A stretch of 64,000 bases of DNA from positions 1 to 64,000 of the forward strand of contig NZ_JASNJE010000019.1 of NCBI RefSeq assembly GCF_030164465.1. The letters run 5' to 3'. The translations under genes and the position numbers were made by a program. This document shows, one piece after another, positions 44,697-52,690 of this stretch. How positions within the stretch are numbered: position 1 is the first letter of the stretch; each line of letters starts with the position of its first letter. The stretch is from Sedimentitalea xiamensis (GTDB lineage: Bacteria; Pseudomonadota; Alphaproteobacteria; Rhodobacterales; Rhodobacteraceae). The notes under the pieces are model-generated. The model was not told where the DNA came from and did not search any database. It worked only from the letters and a program-made list of their open reading frames with translations.

Positions 44697-45755
44697 CTAT
44701 TCCGCCGGGCTGAAGCCTTCGATCAGCTGGCGCAGGCCGAACGCGGCGCCGGCAAAGATCGCGGCGCAGGTCACGGGGGCGCTGATCGCCAGTATGCTAA
44801 AGGCCGACAGGCCCTGGCCCACGGTGCAGCCCATGGCGATGACCGCGCCGGCGCCCATGATCGCCGCCCCGATGATCTGGCGGCGCAATTCGCGTGGGTC
44901 CTCGCAGGCTTCCCAGCGGAAATGCCCCTTGATCAGCGATCCGATGAAGGCGCCGACCCAGACCCCGGCGACGGAACCGACGGCGAAGGAAACCTCGCGC
45001 GCGCTGCCGGTCATCGCATAGAGGATCGCTTCCCCCACCGGCGCGGAAAAGCTGTGCGACACGACGGGCACGGCGTCGAATCCGGTGTGCGCCATGTGAT
45101 AGGTGCCGGCCCAACCGACCACGATGGCCAGACCTACGACGACGGACCAGAACACGGATTTCGCGTCCGACCGGAACGCGGCGGAGCCGAGAGCCAGCAG
45201 GCAGAACAGCAGTCCGACGCCTATTCCGATTCCGGCCACCGGCAATCCGGTGACGGCCGCCGCGTGATGGGCCAGACCGGGGGGCACATCGGTCGTGACC
45301 GGAGTCTGATGAAACAGCGCGTCGCGCAGGGGCGCGAGCGGGCCGGCCAGGACGACATATGTGGAAACGCCCATCACCAGGACGATGACGAAGGATCGCA
45401 GATCGCCGCCGCCGAGCCGGGCGATCGCGCCATAGCCGCAGTTGCCGGACAAGGCCATGCCGTAGCCGAACATCAGCCCGCCGACAATCGACGCAAAAGG
45501 CATCCATCGGATCGACAGGTAGTAGGTCTCGGAGCCGTCCATCAGGCCCGATCCGATCAGGGCGAAACTGCCGACCACCGCGGTGCCGATGGCCAACGCC
45601 CACATGCGCAGGCGCTGATCGCTGCCTCCGTAGAGCAGATCTTCGATGGCGCCGAGCGTGCAGAATCGGCCGAGCCGCGCGGCCAATCCCAGCATCACGC
45701 CGCCGACCAGACCGACCAGTGCGACCGTCTGGCTATCCGTCAAGATGGACTGCAT
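44697..45755 (-). CDS. soxT: YeeE/YedE-family sulfur-compound transporter linked to sox (SoxT-like)
   Basis: 352 residues with about nine to ten membrane helices. The paired motifs LSGNCGYGAIARLGGGD and MGCTVGQGLSAFSIL are the Cys-containing hallmark of YeeE/TsuA thiosulfate transporters. Located directly behind soxR in the soxS-soxR strand, it matches the position of SoxT in Rhodobacterales. It may bring thiosulfate or a sulfur intermediate into the cytoplasm, perhaps for sensing by SoxR. ATG 45755 is chosen; a longer frame overlaps soxR. Confidence 0.85.
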   Translation of the reverse strand: MQSILTDSQTVALVGLVGGVMLGLAARLGRFCTLGAIEDLLYGGSDQRLRMWALAIGTAVVGSFALIGSGLMDGSETYYLSIRWMPFASIVGGLMFGYGMALSGNCGYGAIARLGGGDLRSFVIVLVMGVSTYVVLAGPLAPLRDALFHQTPVTTDVPPGLAHHAAAVTGLPVAGIGIGVGLLFCLLALGSAAFRSDAKSVFWSVVVGLAIVVGWAGTYHMAHTGFDAVPVVSHSFSAPVGEAILYAMTGSAREVSFAVGSVAGVWVGAFIGSLIKGHFRWEACEDPRELRRQIIGAAIMGAGAVIAMGCTVGQGLSAFSILAISAPVTCAAIFAGAAFGLRQLIEGFSPAE

Positions 45756-45805
45756 GACAACGCCCCCCGCTACCGGTTCCAGATTGATCAATCCGGAGGT
45801 GGCGA

Positions 45806-46162
45806 TCAAGAGTCAGTTTGCTGTCCGCCCGGTGACGCGCAGAAGAGATCGTAGACCACTTCCAGAATGCGTCTTGGCCTGTCATCCGCCAGCCGGTAGT
45901 AGATTGCCTTTCCGTCCCGGCGCGGCACCACAAGCCCTTCGAGGCGCAGGCGGGACAACTGCTGGGACACCGCAGCCTGGCGCGCCGACAGCAATTCCTC
46001 GAGCTCGGTAACGGATTTTTCACCCGTGACCAGATGGCACAGGATCATCAGCCGTCCCTCGTGGCTGATCGCCTTCAGGAAGTTGGACGCGGTCGTCGCG
46101 TTTTCCACCATGGCGTCCAGTTCCGAGTCAGCCATATCCGTCGAAAATTGCGGTAAGGTCAT
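45806..46162 (-). CDS. soxR: ArsR-family sox repressor, persulfide-sensor type
   Basis: 118 residues, winged helix (ISHEGRLMILCHLVTGEKSVTELEELLSARQAAVSQQLSRLR). Cysteines at about 42 (MILCHL) and 108 (YDLFCAS) correspond to the two cysteines of SqrR/BigR-type sensors, which respond to persulfides. SoxR represses sox transcription in Paracoccus and Pseudaminobacter. A matching ATTC-N8-GAAT site lies before soxX. ATG 46162 is chosen; another at 46135 is possible. Confidence 0.9.
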   Translation of the reverse strand: MTLPQFSTDMADSELDAMVENATTASNFLKAISHEGRLMILCHLVTGEKSVTELEELLSARQAAVSQQLSRLRLEGLVVPRRDGKAIYYRLADDRPRRILEVVYDLFCASPGGQQTDS

Positions 46163-46190
46163 GAATCCGGTTCCCGATCGTTGTCTCGGC

Positions 46191-46694
46191 CTAGAATGCG
46201 ATCTGATCCGCGATGGCGGCGATTCCCGCCTCGGCGCAAACGTCGTCCAGATCGGGTCCCGGTGCGCCCGATACACCGATCCCGGCGACAATGGAACCTC
46301 CGCCTTCGTAGACCACGAGGCCGCCGCCCAAGGGCAGCGCTTCGCTCAGGTGACGGATGCCGGACGAGATTTCGCCGGCCCTGGTGGATTCGGCAAGATC
46401 GGTCGTGGACGTGCGGAAACTGACGGCTGTCCAGGCCTTGCGCCGCGATGTTTCATATACATGCACCCCGGCGAAGCGGTCGCGCACGAAGACCTGCGGG
46501 ATGCCGAATCGGTCCACGACCGTGACCCCGACCTGATAGCCGGCCTGGCGGCAGGCCAGCAGGGCCGCATCGGCCATTTCCTGCGCGACTTCGGGTTTCA
46601 GAACCTGGAACTCGACGAACGCGTTGGATTCATCCGCGACGGCGGGTGCGGCGGTCGCGATCAGAAGCGCGGTAAGCGCGGAACTGCGGATCAT
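46191..46694 (-). CDS. GlcG/HbpS-like exported protein in the sox locus
   Basis: 167 residues. A signal peptide (SALTALLIATAAPAVADE) is followed by the GlcG/HbpS haem-binding-like fold: EMADAALLACRQAGYQVGVTVVDRFGIPQVFVRD, then KAWTAVSFRTST and LPLGGGLVVYEGGGSIVAGIGVSGAP. Homologues with this fold bind haem or small ligands. It lies between soxS and soxR and overlaps the end of soxS by 4 bp, so it belongs to that operon. Its role in thiosulfate oxidation has not been described to my knowledge. Confidence 0.82.
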   Translation of the reverse strand: MIRSSALTALLIATAAPAVADESNAFVEFQVLKPEVAQEMADAALLACRQAGYQVGVTVVDRFGIPQVFVRDRFAGVHVYETSRRKAWTAVSFRTSTTDLAESTRAGEISSGIRHLSEALPLGGGLVVYEGGGSIVAGIGVSGAPGPDLDDVCAEAGIAAIADQIAF

Positions 46695-47077
46695 CCCTTT
46701 TCCTCTCTGTATACGGTATTCTCGGCCAGCAGTTTGTTCAGGACCGGCCAAAAGAAATCTTCGCCCGGATAGCCTTCCAGCCGGGTGATTTCCTTGCCAT
46801 TCTCGACAATCAGGAAGGTCGGGGTGAAGGTCACGCGCCGGGCCGTGACGAGATCGTCCGGCATCGCCCGCAGATCGACCCTCCGCAGGGGCGCGAACTT
46901 GCCTTCGCTGCTGTTCGGATAGGCTGGCGCGATCTCCTGGTTCCAGCGTGCGCACCACTCGCAGCCCGTCTGTTCGACCATGACAAGTTCGGTGGCCTGC
47001 GCGGCCGTGCCGACCAGCAAGGGCAGGATCAGGACCCATCGCGCAATCGCGGCGCGGACATTTGGAAAACTGCGCAT
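46691..47077 (-). CDS. soxS: Thioredoxin-like SoxS
   Basis: 128 residues with an N-terminal export signal (WVLILPLLVGTAAQA) and a CEWC redox site (TGCEWCARW). In Paracoccus, periplasmic SoxS reactivates SoxY by reducing its modified Cys. The cis-Pro region VTFTPTFLIVENGKEI fits a thioredoxin fold. Start 47077 gives MRSFPNVRAA. It leads the leftward sox transcript, divergent from soxV. Confidence 0.9.
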   Translation of the reverse strand: MRSFPNVRAAIARWVLILPLLVGTAAQATELVMVEQTGCEWCARWNQEIAPAYPNSSEGKFAPLRRVDLRAMPDDLVTARRVTFTPTFLIVENGKEITRLEGYPGEDFFWPVLNKLLAENTVYREEKG

Positions 47078-47181
47078 CGGGTTCCCGTTGACGTTTCGTT
47101 GTTGCACAACGTAATCTGAATATGTGAATGATTCAAGCTCTGACGGTTCGCGAGCTTGCCGCGTCTATGGGAGAAGATGAC

Positions 47182-47919
47182 GTGCTGGAAATTTCCCTGG
47201 TTGGGGCTGCCTTTGCCGGGCTGCTCAGCTTCTTCACCCCCTGCATTCTGCCGATGGTGCCGTTCTACCTGTCCTACATGGGCGGTCTGTCGATGGCGGA
47301 ACTGCGCGGTGACGGCGCGATCGCGCCGGGCGCGCAGCGCAGGCTGATTGTATCGGCTGCGTTCTTCTCGATGGGGGTGACGACGGTATTCATGCTGCTG
47401 GGCATGGGCGCGACGGCGCTCGGCCAGGCGTTCGGCCAGTATCTTGAGCCGCTGTCCTACGTGGCGGCCGCCATCCTGATCGTCTTCGGCCTGCATTTCC
47501 TTGGAGTGATCAAGGTGCCGCTGCTCTATCGGGAAGCGCGCCTGGAAAGCAAGGCCGAGGCGAGCACCGTGTTGGGCGCCTACCTGATGGGACTGGCCTT
47601 TGGTTTCGGCTGGACGCCTTGCGTCGGACCCGCCCTGGCCTCGATCCTGATGATCGCCAGCGGCATGGGCGACATCTGGCGCGGCGCCCTGCTGCTGTTC
47701 GTCTACGGTGTCGGCATGACCGCGCCCTTCATCGTGGCCGCGTTTTTCGCCAAGCCCTTTCTGGCGTGGGTGCAGCGGCACCGCGCGGCCTTTGCCTGGG
47801 TGGAAAAAGGCATGGGAGCGATGCTGATCGTTTTTGCTGTTCTGATCGTGACCGGCGGCGTCAATCTGATCGCGCAAGCGATGATCGACTGGTTTCCCGG
47901 TTTCGGATCCATTGGATAA
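47182..47919 (+). CDS. soxV: CcdA-type thiol-electron transporter SoxV
   Basis: 245 residues, six membrane helices. Two redox Cys sit in SFFTPCILPMVPFYLSYM and GFGWTPCVGPALA. It carries reducing equivalents from cytoplasmic thioredoxin to periplasmic SoxW/SoxS. A GTG at 47182 is preferred: GGGAGAAG lies 7 bases before it and the protein then starts at LEISLVGA as in SoxV. An ATG at 47167 is also possible. Confidence 0.92.
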   Translation: MLEISLVGAAFAGLLSFFTPCILPMVPFYLSYMGGLSMAELRGDGAIAPGAQRRLIVSAAFFSMGVTTVFMLLGMGATALGQAFGQYLEPLSYVAAAILIVFGLHFLGVIKVPLLYREARLESKAEASTVLGAYLMGLAFGFGWTPCVGPALASILMIASGMGDIWRGALLLFVYGVGMTAPFIVAAFFAKPFLAWVQRHRAAFAWVEKGMGAMLIVFAVLIVTGGVNLIAQAMIDWFPGFGSIG

Positions 47920-47933
47920 CGAAGGAGGAAAAT

Positions 47934-48512
47934 ATGAGACACTGGATTGTGGCGGCTTTCGCCGCCGTGCTGGCGATGCCGCTTTGGGCAACCGAAATGG
48001 GTGACGACGGCCTGCACAAGGCCGATTGGATGCGCGACACCTTCAAGGATCTGAAGGAAGATTTCGCCGAGGCCAAGGCCGAAGGCAAGCGCCTGCTGAT
48101 TCTGGTCGAGCAACGCGGCTGCCTGTACTGCAAGGACATGCACGAGAACACTTTCACCGATCCCCGGGTCAAGGCGATGCTGGAAGAAACCTATTTCCCG
48201 GTGCAGATCAATTTGCACGGAGATACCGAGATCGTCGATACCGATGGCGAAGCCCTGTCGGAAAAAGACGCGACCCGCAAATGGAGGGTATTGTTCACGC
48301 CGACGATGATCTTCTTTCCGCCTGAACTGGAGGATGGCAAGCCGGCAAACGAGCAGGCGGTCGCGATCATGCCGGGTGCGTTTTCCGCAGGAACGACCTT
48401 CGACCTGTTCAACTGGGTGGCGGAAGAACGGTATCTGGACCAGTCCGAAGAGGATTTCCAGCGCTATCACGCCCGGATGATTCGCGAGCGCAACGATGGC
48501 GACACCCGGTAG
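47934..48512 (+). CDS. soxW: Thioredoxin-like SoxW
   Basis: 192 residues with a signal peptide (to around residue 19). The redox site is GCLYCKDMHENTF, a CxxC within a thioredoxin fold, and VLFTPTMIFFPPE gives the cis-Pro loop. In Paracoccus SoxW takes electrons from SoxV. AAGGAGG lies 8 bases before ATG. It is 14 bp behind soxV. Confidence 0.92.
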   Translation: MRHWIVAAFAAVLAMPLWATEMGDDGLHKADWMRDTFKDLKEDFAEAKAEGKRLLILVEQRGCLYCKDMHENTFTDPRVKAMLEETYFPVQINLHGDTEIVDTDGEALSEKDATRKWRVLFTPTMIFFPPELEDGKPANEQAVAIMPGAFSAGTTFDLFNWVAEERYLDQSEEDFQRYHARMIRERNDGDTR

Positions 48513-48574
48513 ACGCCGTGCGGCACTGTCATGCGCGCGAAAAGATCAACTAAACAGGGCTGCTCCGGCGCAAT

Positions 48575-48592
48575 AATTCACAATCGTGAATT
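48575..48592. promoter_or_regulatory. SoxR operator
   Basis: AATTCACAATCGTGAATT has perfect 7-bp arms (AATTCAC/GTGAATT) around AATC and contains ATTC-N8-GAAT (48576-48591), the motif recognised by BigR/SqrR/YgaV relatives of SoxR. It lies in the soxW-soxX gap, where Pseudaminobacter SoxR is known to bind. It should repress the soxXYZA... transcript. Confidence 0.8.
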
Positions 48593-48674
48593 TGTTGTTG
48601 CGTTCCGGGCCGGCAGTGTCCTACGGTATGCCGAACTGTTCAAGCTGCATCAAGCGGCAGTCATGGGAGGGAAC

Positions 48675-49145
48675 ATGAAGCTGACGAGATTGACATTGGC
48701 GACGGCGCTGGTCGCCGGGGCGGCCTTCGCGGAAGACATCAAGCCGGCGGATGTCGCCTTTTCGGATGGCGCGATCGAAACGTCTCTGACCGGGATGCCC
48801 GGTGATCCGGCCCGAGCGCCGGAGATCATGGACAAGGGCGCGGGCAACTGCATCGCCTGTCACGAAGTGACCGCGCTCAACGATATTCCGTTCCACGGCG
48901 AGGTCGGCCCGACTCTGGACGGCGCCGGCAGCCGCTGGAGCGAAGGCGAACTGCGCGGCATCGTGGCCAATGCCAAGATGACCTTCGAAGGCTCGATGAT
49001 GCCGGCTTTCTACAAGACGGACGGGTTCAACCGGCCGGGCGACGCATACACCGGCAAGGCGGCCGAAGGGGAATTGGCGCCGCTTCTGACCGCCCAGCAG
49101 GTCGAAGATGTCGTCGCCTTCCTCATGACATTGAAAGACGAGTGA
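48675..49145 (+). CDS. soxX: Cytochrome c subunit SoxX
   Basis: 156 residues with signal peptide (LATALVAGAAFAE). One haem site CIACHE and the distal Met in GSMMPAFY. Partner of SoxA in the SoxAX complex, which joins thiosulfate to the SoxY cysteine. GGGAGG precedes the ATG at 48675; an ATG four codons earlier is possible. The SoxR operator lies upstream. Confidence 0.95.
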   Translation: MKLTRLTLATALVAGAAFAEDIKPADVAFSDGAIETSLTGMPGDPARAPEIMDKGAGNCIACHEVTALNDIPFHGEVGPTLDGAGSRWSEGELRGIVANAKMTFEGSMMPAFYKTDGFNRPGDAYTGKAAEGELAPLLTAQQVEDVVAFLMTLKDE

Positions 49146-49181
49146 CGCCGCGCGCGTCACAGGACACACAGGAGACAAGAG

Positions 49182-49601
49182 ATGGAATTCTCAAGACGTG
49201 AAACCCTGGCGCTTGGAATGGGCGCCGCCGCGTTGGCGGTTCTGCCGATCCGGGCCTATGCCTCGCTCACCGACGATGCGATCGCGGCCTTCACCGGCGG
49301 CGCTGAAATGGCGGACGGCGGCGTGACCCTGACCGCGCCGGAAATCGCCGAAAACGGAAACACGGTTCCGATCGAGGTGTCCGCGCCCGGAGCTTCGGCG
49401 ATCATGGTTCTGGCGACAGGCAACCCGACGCCTGCTGTTGCCACCTTCAATTTCGGCCCGCTGGCCGCAAGCCAGGCGGCCTCGACCCGCATTCGCCTGG
49501 CCGGCACGCAGGATGTCATGGCCATCGCCAAGATGGCCGACGGATCCTTCGCGCGCGCCACGTCGACCGTAAAAGTCACAATCGGGGGCTGCGGCGGCTG
49601 A
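49182..49601 (+). CDS. soxY: Sulfur carrier SoxY
   Basis: 139 residues. Twin-arginine-type leader (SRRETLALGMGAAALAVLPIR). The C-terminus ends IGGCGG, whose Cys (~137) is the swinging-arm thiol that carries the sulfur substrate through the cycle. Size and fold match SoxY. Works with SoxZ in the periplasm. Confidence 0.96.
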   Translation: MEFSRRETLALGMGAAALAVLPIRAYASLTDDAIAAFTGGAEMADGGVTLTAPEIAENGNTVPIEVSAPGASAIMVLATGNPTPAVATFNFGPLAASQAASTRIRLAGTQDVMAIAKMADGSFARATSTVKVTIGGCGG

Positions 49602-49642
49602 CCAGCCGTCTCGCACTCACCTGACATCAAGGAGAAAATGAA

Positions 49643-49972
49643 ATGGCATCTGGTGTAAAACCCCGCGTCAAAGTTCCGAAATCGGCCGCCGCCGGCGAAG
49701 CGGTCACGATCAAGACCCTGATCAGCCACAAGATGGAAAGCGGCCAGCGCAAGGATAGCGATGGAAACGCGATCCCGCGCTCGATCATCAATCGTTTTAC
49801 CTGCGATTTCAACGGTCAGAACGTGATCGACGTCACGCTCGAACCGGCGATTTCCACAAACCCCTACATCCAGTTCGATGCGACTGTCCCCGAAGCCGGA
49901 GACTTTGCCTTCAAGTGGTTCGACGATGATGGGTCCGTCTACGAAGACACCAAAACCATCGAAATCGGCTGA
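49643..49972 (+). CDS. soxZ: Sulfur-carrier partner SoxZ
   Basis: 109 residues, no signal peptide, exported with SoxY. PRVKVPKSAAAGEAVTIKTLISHKMESGQRKD and PYIQFDATVPEAGDFAFKWFDDDGS are typical SoxZ. AAGGAGAA lies just before the ATG. Forms the SoxYZ heterodimer. Confidence 0.96.
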   Translation: MASGVKPRVKVPKSAAAGEAVTIKTLISHKMESGQRKDSDGNAIPRSIINRFTCDFNGQNVIDVTLEPAISTNPYIQFDATVPEAGDFAFKWFDDDGSVYEDTKTIEIG

Positions 49973-49997
49973 CAACCGCAACAGGGAGGAAACAAGA

Positions 49998-50861
49998 ATG
50001 AAAAAAGGCATGGCGACACGAACGCTGACATGGGTGGCGCTTGCGTCGGTGGCATTTGCCGCCCCGGCGCTGGCCGACGAAGATGCCGAACTGGTGGTGA
50101 ATGGAGAGATCGAAATGGTCACCAAAACCGCCGCTCCGGCCCATTTGGCGGACAGTGTGGACGAAATCCTGTCCGGATGGCGGTTCCGCTCTGATGAAAC
50201 CCAGGTCTTGCAGTTAGACGATTTCGACAATCCGGGGATGGTCTTTGTCGACCAAGCCATGGATCGGTGGAACACCGTCGAGGGAAGCGAAGGAAAGTCC
50301 TGCGCGTCCTGTCACGAGGATGTGGAAACATCCATGAAAGGCGTGCGCGCAACCTATCCGAAATGGAACGACCCGGCGGAAGAAGTGCGCACGCTCGTGA
50401 TGCAGATCAACGACTGTCGTGAAAACAGGATGGGTGCCGAAAAGCTGAAGTACACCTCCGGCGACATGGTGTCGATGGAAGCGCTGATCAGCCTTCAGTC
50501 GCGCGGCATGCCGGTCGATGTCGCCATCGACGGTCCCGCGCAGTCGGCATGGGAAGAGGGTAAGGAACTCTACTATACCCGCTTTGGTCAACTCGATCTG
50601 TCCTGCGCCAATTGCCACGAAGACAACTTTGGCAACATGATCCGCGCTGACCACCTGAGCCAGGGGCAAATCAACGGCTTCCCGGTCTATCGCCTGAAGA
50701 ACACCAAGCTGAACACGGCGCATGACCGGTTCAAAGGGTGCATCCGCGATACGCGCGCGGAAACCTTCAACCCCGGCAGCAAGGAATTCGTGGCGCTGGA
50801 ACTCTATGTCGCCAGCCGCGGAAACGGGCTGTCCGTCGAGGCGCCGTCCGTCAGAAACTGA
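49998..50861 (+). CDS. soxA: Di-haem cytochrome c subunit SoxA
   Basis: 287 residues with signal peptide (VALASVAFAAPALADE). Two haem sites: CASCHEDVE and CANCHEDNF. RFKGCIRDTRAE contains the Cys that ligates the active-site haem and carries a persulfide in known SoxA; NDCRENRMGAE supplies the other Cys ligand. GGGAGG precedes ATG 49998. A terminator follows its stop. Confidence 0.96.
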   Translation: MKKGMATRTLTWVALASVAFAAPALADEDAELVVNGEIEMVTKTAAPAHLADSVDEILSGWRFRSDETQVLQLDDFDNPGMVFVDQAMDRWNTVEGSEGKSCASCHEDVETSMKGVRATYPKWNDPAEEVRTLVMQINDCRENRMGAEKLKYTSGDMVSMEALISLQSRGMPVDVAIDGPAQSAWEEGKELYYTRFGQLDLSCANCHEDNFGNMIRADHLSQGQINGFPVYRLKNTKLNTAHDRFKGCIRDTRAETFNPGSKEFVALELYVASRGNGLSVEAPSVRN

Positions 50862-50868
50862 TTTCGAT

Positions 50869-50899
50869 CCCCGCGTCGAGACCTTGGCGCGGGGTTTTT
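50869..50899 (+). terminator. Rho-independent terminator between soxA and soxB
   Basis: CCCCGCG (50869-50875) and CGCGGGG (50888-50894) form a 7-bp GC stem around a 12-base loop, followed by five T residues (50895-50899). Starts 7 bp past the soxA stop. Readthrough may still deliver soxBCD. Confidence 0.75.
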
Positions 50900-50914
50900 C
50901 CTGCTCAATAAATT

Positions 50915-50932
50915 CACACATGCGCATGTGTG
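50915..50932. promoter_or_regulatory. Perfect 18-bp palindrome upstream of soxB
   Basis: CACACATGCGCATGTGTG is fully self-complementary and is flanked by ATT and TAAAT. It begins 16 bp after the terminator and 24 bp before the soxB ATG. It could be an operator or a leader hairpin. It does not contain the ATTC-N8-GAAT motif. Confidence 0.55.
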
Positions 50933-50955
50933 TAAATCAACGAAAGACCTGTCCC

Positions 50956-52653
50956 ATGCTTTCACGTCGAGATTTTCTGCAAGTGTCCATGGCGGCGTCG
51001 GCCATGGTCGGCGCGTCGGGCTTCGGCAACTGGGCGCGACTGGCTGCGCAGCAGGCGCTGACGCAGGATCAGCTGCTTGAATTCGACACGTTCGGCAATG
51101 TGAGCCTCATTCACGTCACCGATATACACGCCCAGCTTAAACCGATCTTTTTCCGCGAACCTGAGATCAACATCGGCGTCGGAGAGAATCGCGGACGGGT
51201 GCCGCATGTGACCGGCGCGGATTTCCGCAAGCTCTACGGGATCGAGGACGGAAGCCCGTCCGCCTATGCCCTGACCTACAGCGATTTCACGTCCCTCGCG
51301 CAGACCTATGGCAGGGTAGGCGGGCTCGACCGCGTGTCCACCGTGATCAACGCGATCCGGGCGGCGCGGCCGGACGCCCTGCTGCTGGACGGCGGCGACA
51401 CCTGGCACGGCAGCTATACCTGCTACCAGACCGAAGGTCAGGATATGGTCAACGTGATGAACGCGCTCAAACCCGACGCGATGACCTTCCACTGGGAATT
51501 CACCCTGGGCAGCGCTCGCGTCAACGAGATCGTCGAAGGATTGCCGTTCGCGGCATTGGGTCAGAACATCTTTGACGCGGAATGGGACGAGCCGGCGGAA
51601 CTGTTCAAGCCCTACAAGTTCTTCGAACGCGGCGGCGTCAAGATCGCCGTGATCGGTCAGGCCTTTCCCTACATGCCGATTGCCAACCCCGGATGGATGT
51701 TCCCGGAATATTCCTTTGGCATCCGGGACGAGAACATGCAGGCGATGGTGGACGAGGTTCGCGCCGAGGGTGCGGAACTGGTGGTCTGCCTGTCCCACAA
51801 CGGGTTCGACGTGGACAAGAAGATGGCGAGCCGCGTGGCCGGGATCGACGTGATCCTGTCGGGGCACACCCATGACGCGCTGCCCGAACCGGTGCTGGTC
51901 GGGGATACGATCATCGTCGCCTCGGGGTCGAACGGCAAGTTCGTGTCCCGCGTCGACCTGGACGTCCGGGACGGAAGGATGATGGGGTTCCGCCACAAGC
52001 TGATCCCGATCTTTTCCGACGTGATCGCTCCGGATCCGCAGATCGCCGCGCTGATCGACGAACAGCGCGCGCCGTTCCAGGCGGAACTGGAAGAAGTGAT
52101 CGGCCAGACGGACAGCCTGCTCTACCGCCGGGGGAATTTCAACGGAACCTGGGACGATCTGATCTGCGATGCGCTCATTTCCGAGCGTGAAGCCGATATC
52201 GCCATGTCGCCCGGTGTGCGCTGGGGGCCGTCGATCTTGCCGGGGCAGGACATCACCCGCGAAGACATCTGGAACGTCACCTCGATGACCTATGGCAAGG
52301 CATATCGGACCGAAATGACCGGAGAGTTCATCAAGGTCATTCTGGAAGACGTCGGCGACAATCTGTTCAATCCCGATCCCTACTACCAGCAGGGCGGCGA
52401 CATGGTGCGCATCGGGGGCCTTGGCTACCGGATCGACGTGACCAAGCCGCAGGGCGAACGGATCAGCGACATGACCTTTCTGAAGACCGGCGAGCAGATC
52501 GATCCGGCCAAGACCTACGTGGTCGCGGGCTGGGCCAGCGTCAACGAAGGAACGGAAGGTCCGCAGATCTGGGACGTGGTGGAAAGCCACATCAGGAAAC
52601 AGGGCACGATCACGGTTGCCCCCAATACATCCGTCAAGGTTGTCGGGGCCTGA
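50956..52653 (+). CDS. soxB: SoxB thiosulfohydrolase
   Basis: 565 residues, a two-manganese enzyme that hydrolyses the sulfate group from the SoxY-bound intermediate. Tat-type leader with LSRRDFLQVSMAASAM. The 5'-nucleotidase-like metal motifs are HVTDIHAQL, LLDGGDTWHGS, LSHNGFDVD and LSGHTHDALPEP. The region TFHWEFTLGSARVN matches the usual NHE-type motif loosely, with the family form. The start is the ATG at 50956. Confidence 0.96.
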   Translation: MLSRRDFLQVSMAASAMVGASGFGNWARLAAQQALTQDQLLEFDTFGNVSLIHVTDIHAQLKPIFFREPEINIGVGENRGRVPHVTGADFRKLYGIEDGSPSAYALTYSDFTSLAQTYGRVGGLDRVSTVINAIRAARPDALLLDGGDTWHGSYTCYQTEGQDMVNVMNALKPDAMTFHWEFTLGSARVNEIVEGLPFAALGQNIFDAEWDEPAELFKPYKFFERGGVKIAVIGQAFPYMPIANPGWMFPEYSFGIRDENMQAMVDEVRAEGAELVVCLSHNGFDVDKKMASRVAGIDVILSGHTHDALPEPVLVGDTIIVASGSNGKFVSRVDLDVRDGRMMGFRHKLIPIFSDVIAPDPQIAALIDEQRAPFQAELEEVIGQTDSLLYRRGNFNGTWDDLICDALISEREADIAMSPGVRWGPSILPGQDITREDIWNVTSMTYGKAYRTEMTGEFIKVILEDVGDNLFNPDPYYQQGGDMVRIGGLGYRIDVTKPQGERISDMTFLKTGEQIDPAKTYVVAGWASVNEGTEGPQIWDVVESHIRKQGTITVAPNTSVKVVGA

Positions 52654-52690
52654 TCATGTGCCACGATCATAAGCAAGAGGAGCAAGACGC

